A program made the position numbers and the translations under genes. From assembly GCF_003667345.1 (NCBI RefSeq), contig NZ_RCWF01000002.1:1-64000 (forward strand): a stretch of 64,000 nt of DNA. The letters run 5' to 3'. This DNA is from Poseidonibacter antarcticus (GTDB taxonomy: Bacteria; Campylobacterota; Campylobacteria; Campylobacterales; Arcobacteraceae). Within the stretch, counting starts at the first letter, position 1; the number at the start of each line of letters is the position of its first letter. The notes under the pieces are model-generated. The model was not told where the DNA came from, searched no databases, and saw nothing but the letters and a program-made list of their open reading frames with translations. Below, piece after piece: positions 62,961 to 64,000 of the stretch.

Positions 62961-63710
62961 CTAATCTTTAAATTCAAAACCTTGATTTTTATAATTTGCA
63001 GCAATTTTTCTAAAATAAATATTTTTATAATAATTTGCAGTTTGTTCGCAATATGATTGAAGATAATTCATATTATTATCTTCTCTATATTGTTTCATTT
63101 GTTTTTCATACTTTAATACACCATCTTTTACTGCTTTATCATTATATGTATCTTCAAAAGCAAATCCTTCTATTGGAATTCTAGGTTTAAGTGGTGCTTC
63201 CTTCGCTTCTTTTGTACTAACACCAATTGTTGTACCAACTATTGGAAATGTTTTTGCTGGAAGATTTAATAGTTTAATCATAGCATCAGGTTCATTTCTA
63301 ACAGCACCAATTGCAGTTGTTCCATAACCTAAACTTTCAGCTGATACTTGAATTGCATTTAACATAATCCCAGCATCAACAGCTCCAACTAAAACACCTT
63401 CTGCTGATTGGTCAATTAAATGTTTTTCTCCTACTTGTTCAACTGCAAAAATTGTTCTATTAAAATCTACTACAATAGTTATAAAAACATCTGCTGAGGC
63501 AACTTGCTCTTGTCCGCCACATAATTTTGCTATTTCTTTTATTTTTTCTTTATCTCTTGTATACACAAGTGATATTTGTTGACCATTTATAGAAGTAGGA
63601 CATCTTTGTGCTGTTTTTATAATAAGCTCTAAATCTTCTACACTAACACTTTGTCCTGTAAATTGTCTAATAGATTTTCTATTTGCTAATTGTCTAATAA
63701 CTTCATTCAT
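62961..63710 (-). CDS. NfsA/FRP-type nitroreductase
   Basis: A 249-residue FMN oxidoreductase of the NADPH-dependent NfsA type. RKSIRQFTG, RCPTSINGQQ, AVDAGIMLNAIQVSAESLGYG (shown in parts: MLNAIQVSAESLGYG) and GAVRNEP are the family marks, and the long C-terminal part with ENYKN-type sequence is typical. It would reduce quinones, flavins or nitro compounds. Eight bases after the MdaB-like gene. Confidence 0.88.
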   Translation of the reverse strand: MNEVIRQLANRKSIRQFTGQSVSVEDLELIIKTAQRCPTSINGQQISLVYTRDKEKIKEIAKLCGGQEQVASADVFITIVVDFNRTIFAVEQVGEKHLIDQSAEGVLVGAVDAGIMLNAIQVSAESLGYGTTAIGAVRNEPDAMIKLLNLPAKTFPIVGTTIGVSTKEAKEAPLKPRIPIEGFAFEDTYNDKAVKDGVLKYEKQMKQYREDNNMNYLQSYCEQTANYYKNIYFRKIAANYKNQGFEFKD

Positions 63711-63718
63711 AATTTTTC

Positions 63719-64000
63719 CTATTTTTGTAAAAAGTTTTTACTTAATACTTTTTCAAATCTATTTAACTCAAGTTCTAAATCTAAATCACCTTTAAAAATA
63801 TCGTGAACCGAATAAGTTTCAAGAGCTTCTAATCCACAAAATTGAAAAGTTTTATGAGTTGCAATATGTGCTTCATCAATTGTTAAACCATCAAAAAAAC
63901 CATCTTTATTATTAAACTCTGAACTTGGACAATTGTAAGTTAAAGATAACATATATTTTGAACCTTGTAATAAACCACCACTTCCATAAGCTTTAGAAGC
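63719..64000 (-). CDS. mdaB: MdaB-like NADPH quinone reductase, C-terminal part
   Basis: The frame runs off the window at 64000; about 93 residues are visible. They match the C-terminus of MdaB: YGSGGLLQGSKYM and LSLTYNCPSSEFNN, then THKTFQFCGLEALETYSVHD, as in the E. coli protein's LVQGKKYMLSLTWNAP. MdaB is a flavodoxin-fold FAD enzyme that reduces menaquinone or drug quinones. The catalytic half is missing from view. It is the first visible gene of the redox cluster. Confidence 0.88.
   Translation of the reverse strand, partial: ASKAYGSGGLLQGSKYMLSLTYNCPSSEFNNKDGFFDGLTIDEAHIATHKTFQFCGLEALETYSVHDIFKGDLDLELELNRFEKVLSKNFLQK

Overview
This window is 64 kb of a very AT-rich bacterial chromosome (under about 30% G+C by eye). 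Genes are tightly packed on both strands, and TTG or GTG starts are frequent. It most likely comes from the Campylobacterota, close to Arcobacter. The evidence is a single-polypeptide ResB-ResC (CcsBA) cytochrome c synthetase, an all-alpha dimeric dUTPase, CmoB, a hemN-argF-hemB block next to ribA-rsmG as I remember it in Campylobacter, and promoters made of a TATAAT box behind periodic T-runs. I see no rRNA, insertion sequence, prophage, integrase or CRISPR array. The one RNA gene is a tRNA-Thr at the left edge.

Layout. 1-5.8 kb: tRNA-Thr, two lipoproteins, an HxlR regulator divergent from an AcuI-type reductase, a HisI-RibA fusion divergent from pyrC, queD and an NTF2-like protein. 5.8-16 kb: glyS with a small membrane-protein gene overlapping its start, ribA-rsmG with two small genes, then hemB, argF, hemN, an Fe-S oxidoreductase subunit and lgt. 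16-27.5 kb: an orphan response regulator, polA, kdsB, a c-di-GMP gene pair, the lptB/tsaE and trpD/S4 genes, and argG. 27.5-34.4 kb: a self-contained five-gene operon with two ATP-grasp ligases, an M20 and an M14 carboxypeptidase and a gamma-carbonic-anhydrase-like protein. 34.4-38.8 kb: recR, a 57-residue protein, a PAS histidine kinase and a dUTPase with an HTH-like N-terminus, divergent from dnaJ. 39-50 kb: a DUF455 protein, a metallo-hydrolase, two degenerate GGDEF proteins, cmoB, ccsBA, pepD, a DUF1853 nuclease-like protein, pheA and a solo Mrr-like nuclease. 50-58 kb: a membrane protein, a DUF2461 protein, a methyltransferase, ligA, a thioesterase, a YbiT-type ABC-F ATPase and a two-module leucine-rich-repeat protein. 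58-62 kb: the molybdate operon modE-modA-mop-modB-dsrE-like-modC behind a clear ModE operator. 62-64 kb: four flavin/quinone oxidoreductase-type genes, the last cut by the window edge.

The best candidate for an undescribed system is the operon at 27.6-34.3 kb. It pairs amide-bond-forming RimK-like enzymes with two carboxypeptidases, and it has its own promoter with an inverted repeat and its own terminator. One ligase carries two ComEA-like helix-hairpin-helix repeats and lacks the usual catalytic Asn. The M14 protein is fused to FN3-like and DNRLRE-like domains but has no signal peptide. This layout suggests a pathway that makes and trims a peptide or polyamide. The substrate cannot be read from sequence.

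Two wider patterns stand out. Several divergent gene pairs have mirror-image promoters, most clearly recR/dnaJ and hisI-ribA/pyrC. Most convergent pairs share one perfect or near-perfect hairpin, often built from the last codons of the genes, which could terminate transcription in both directions.
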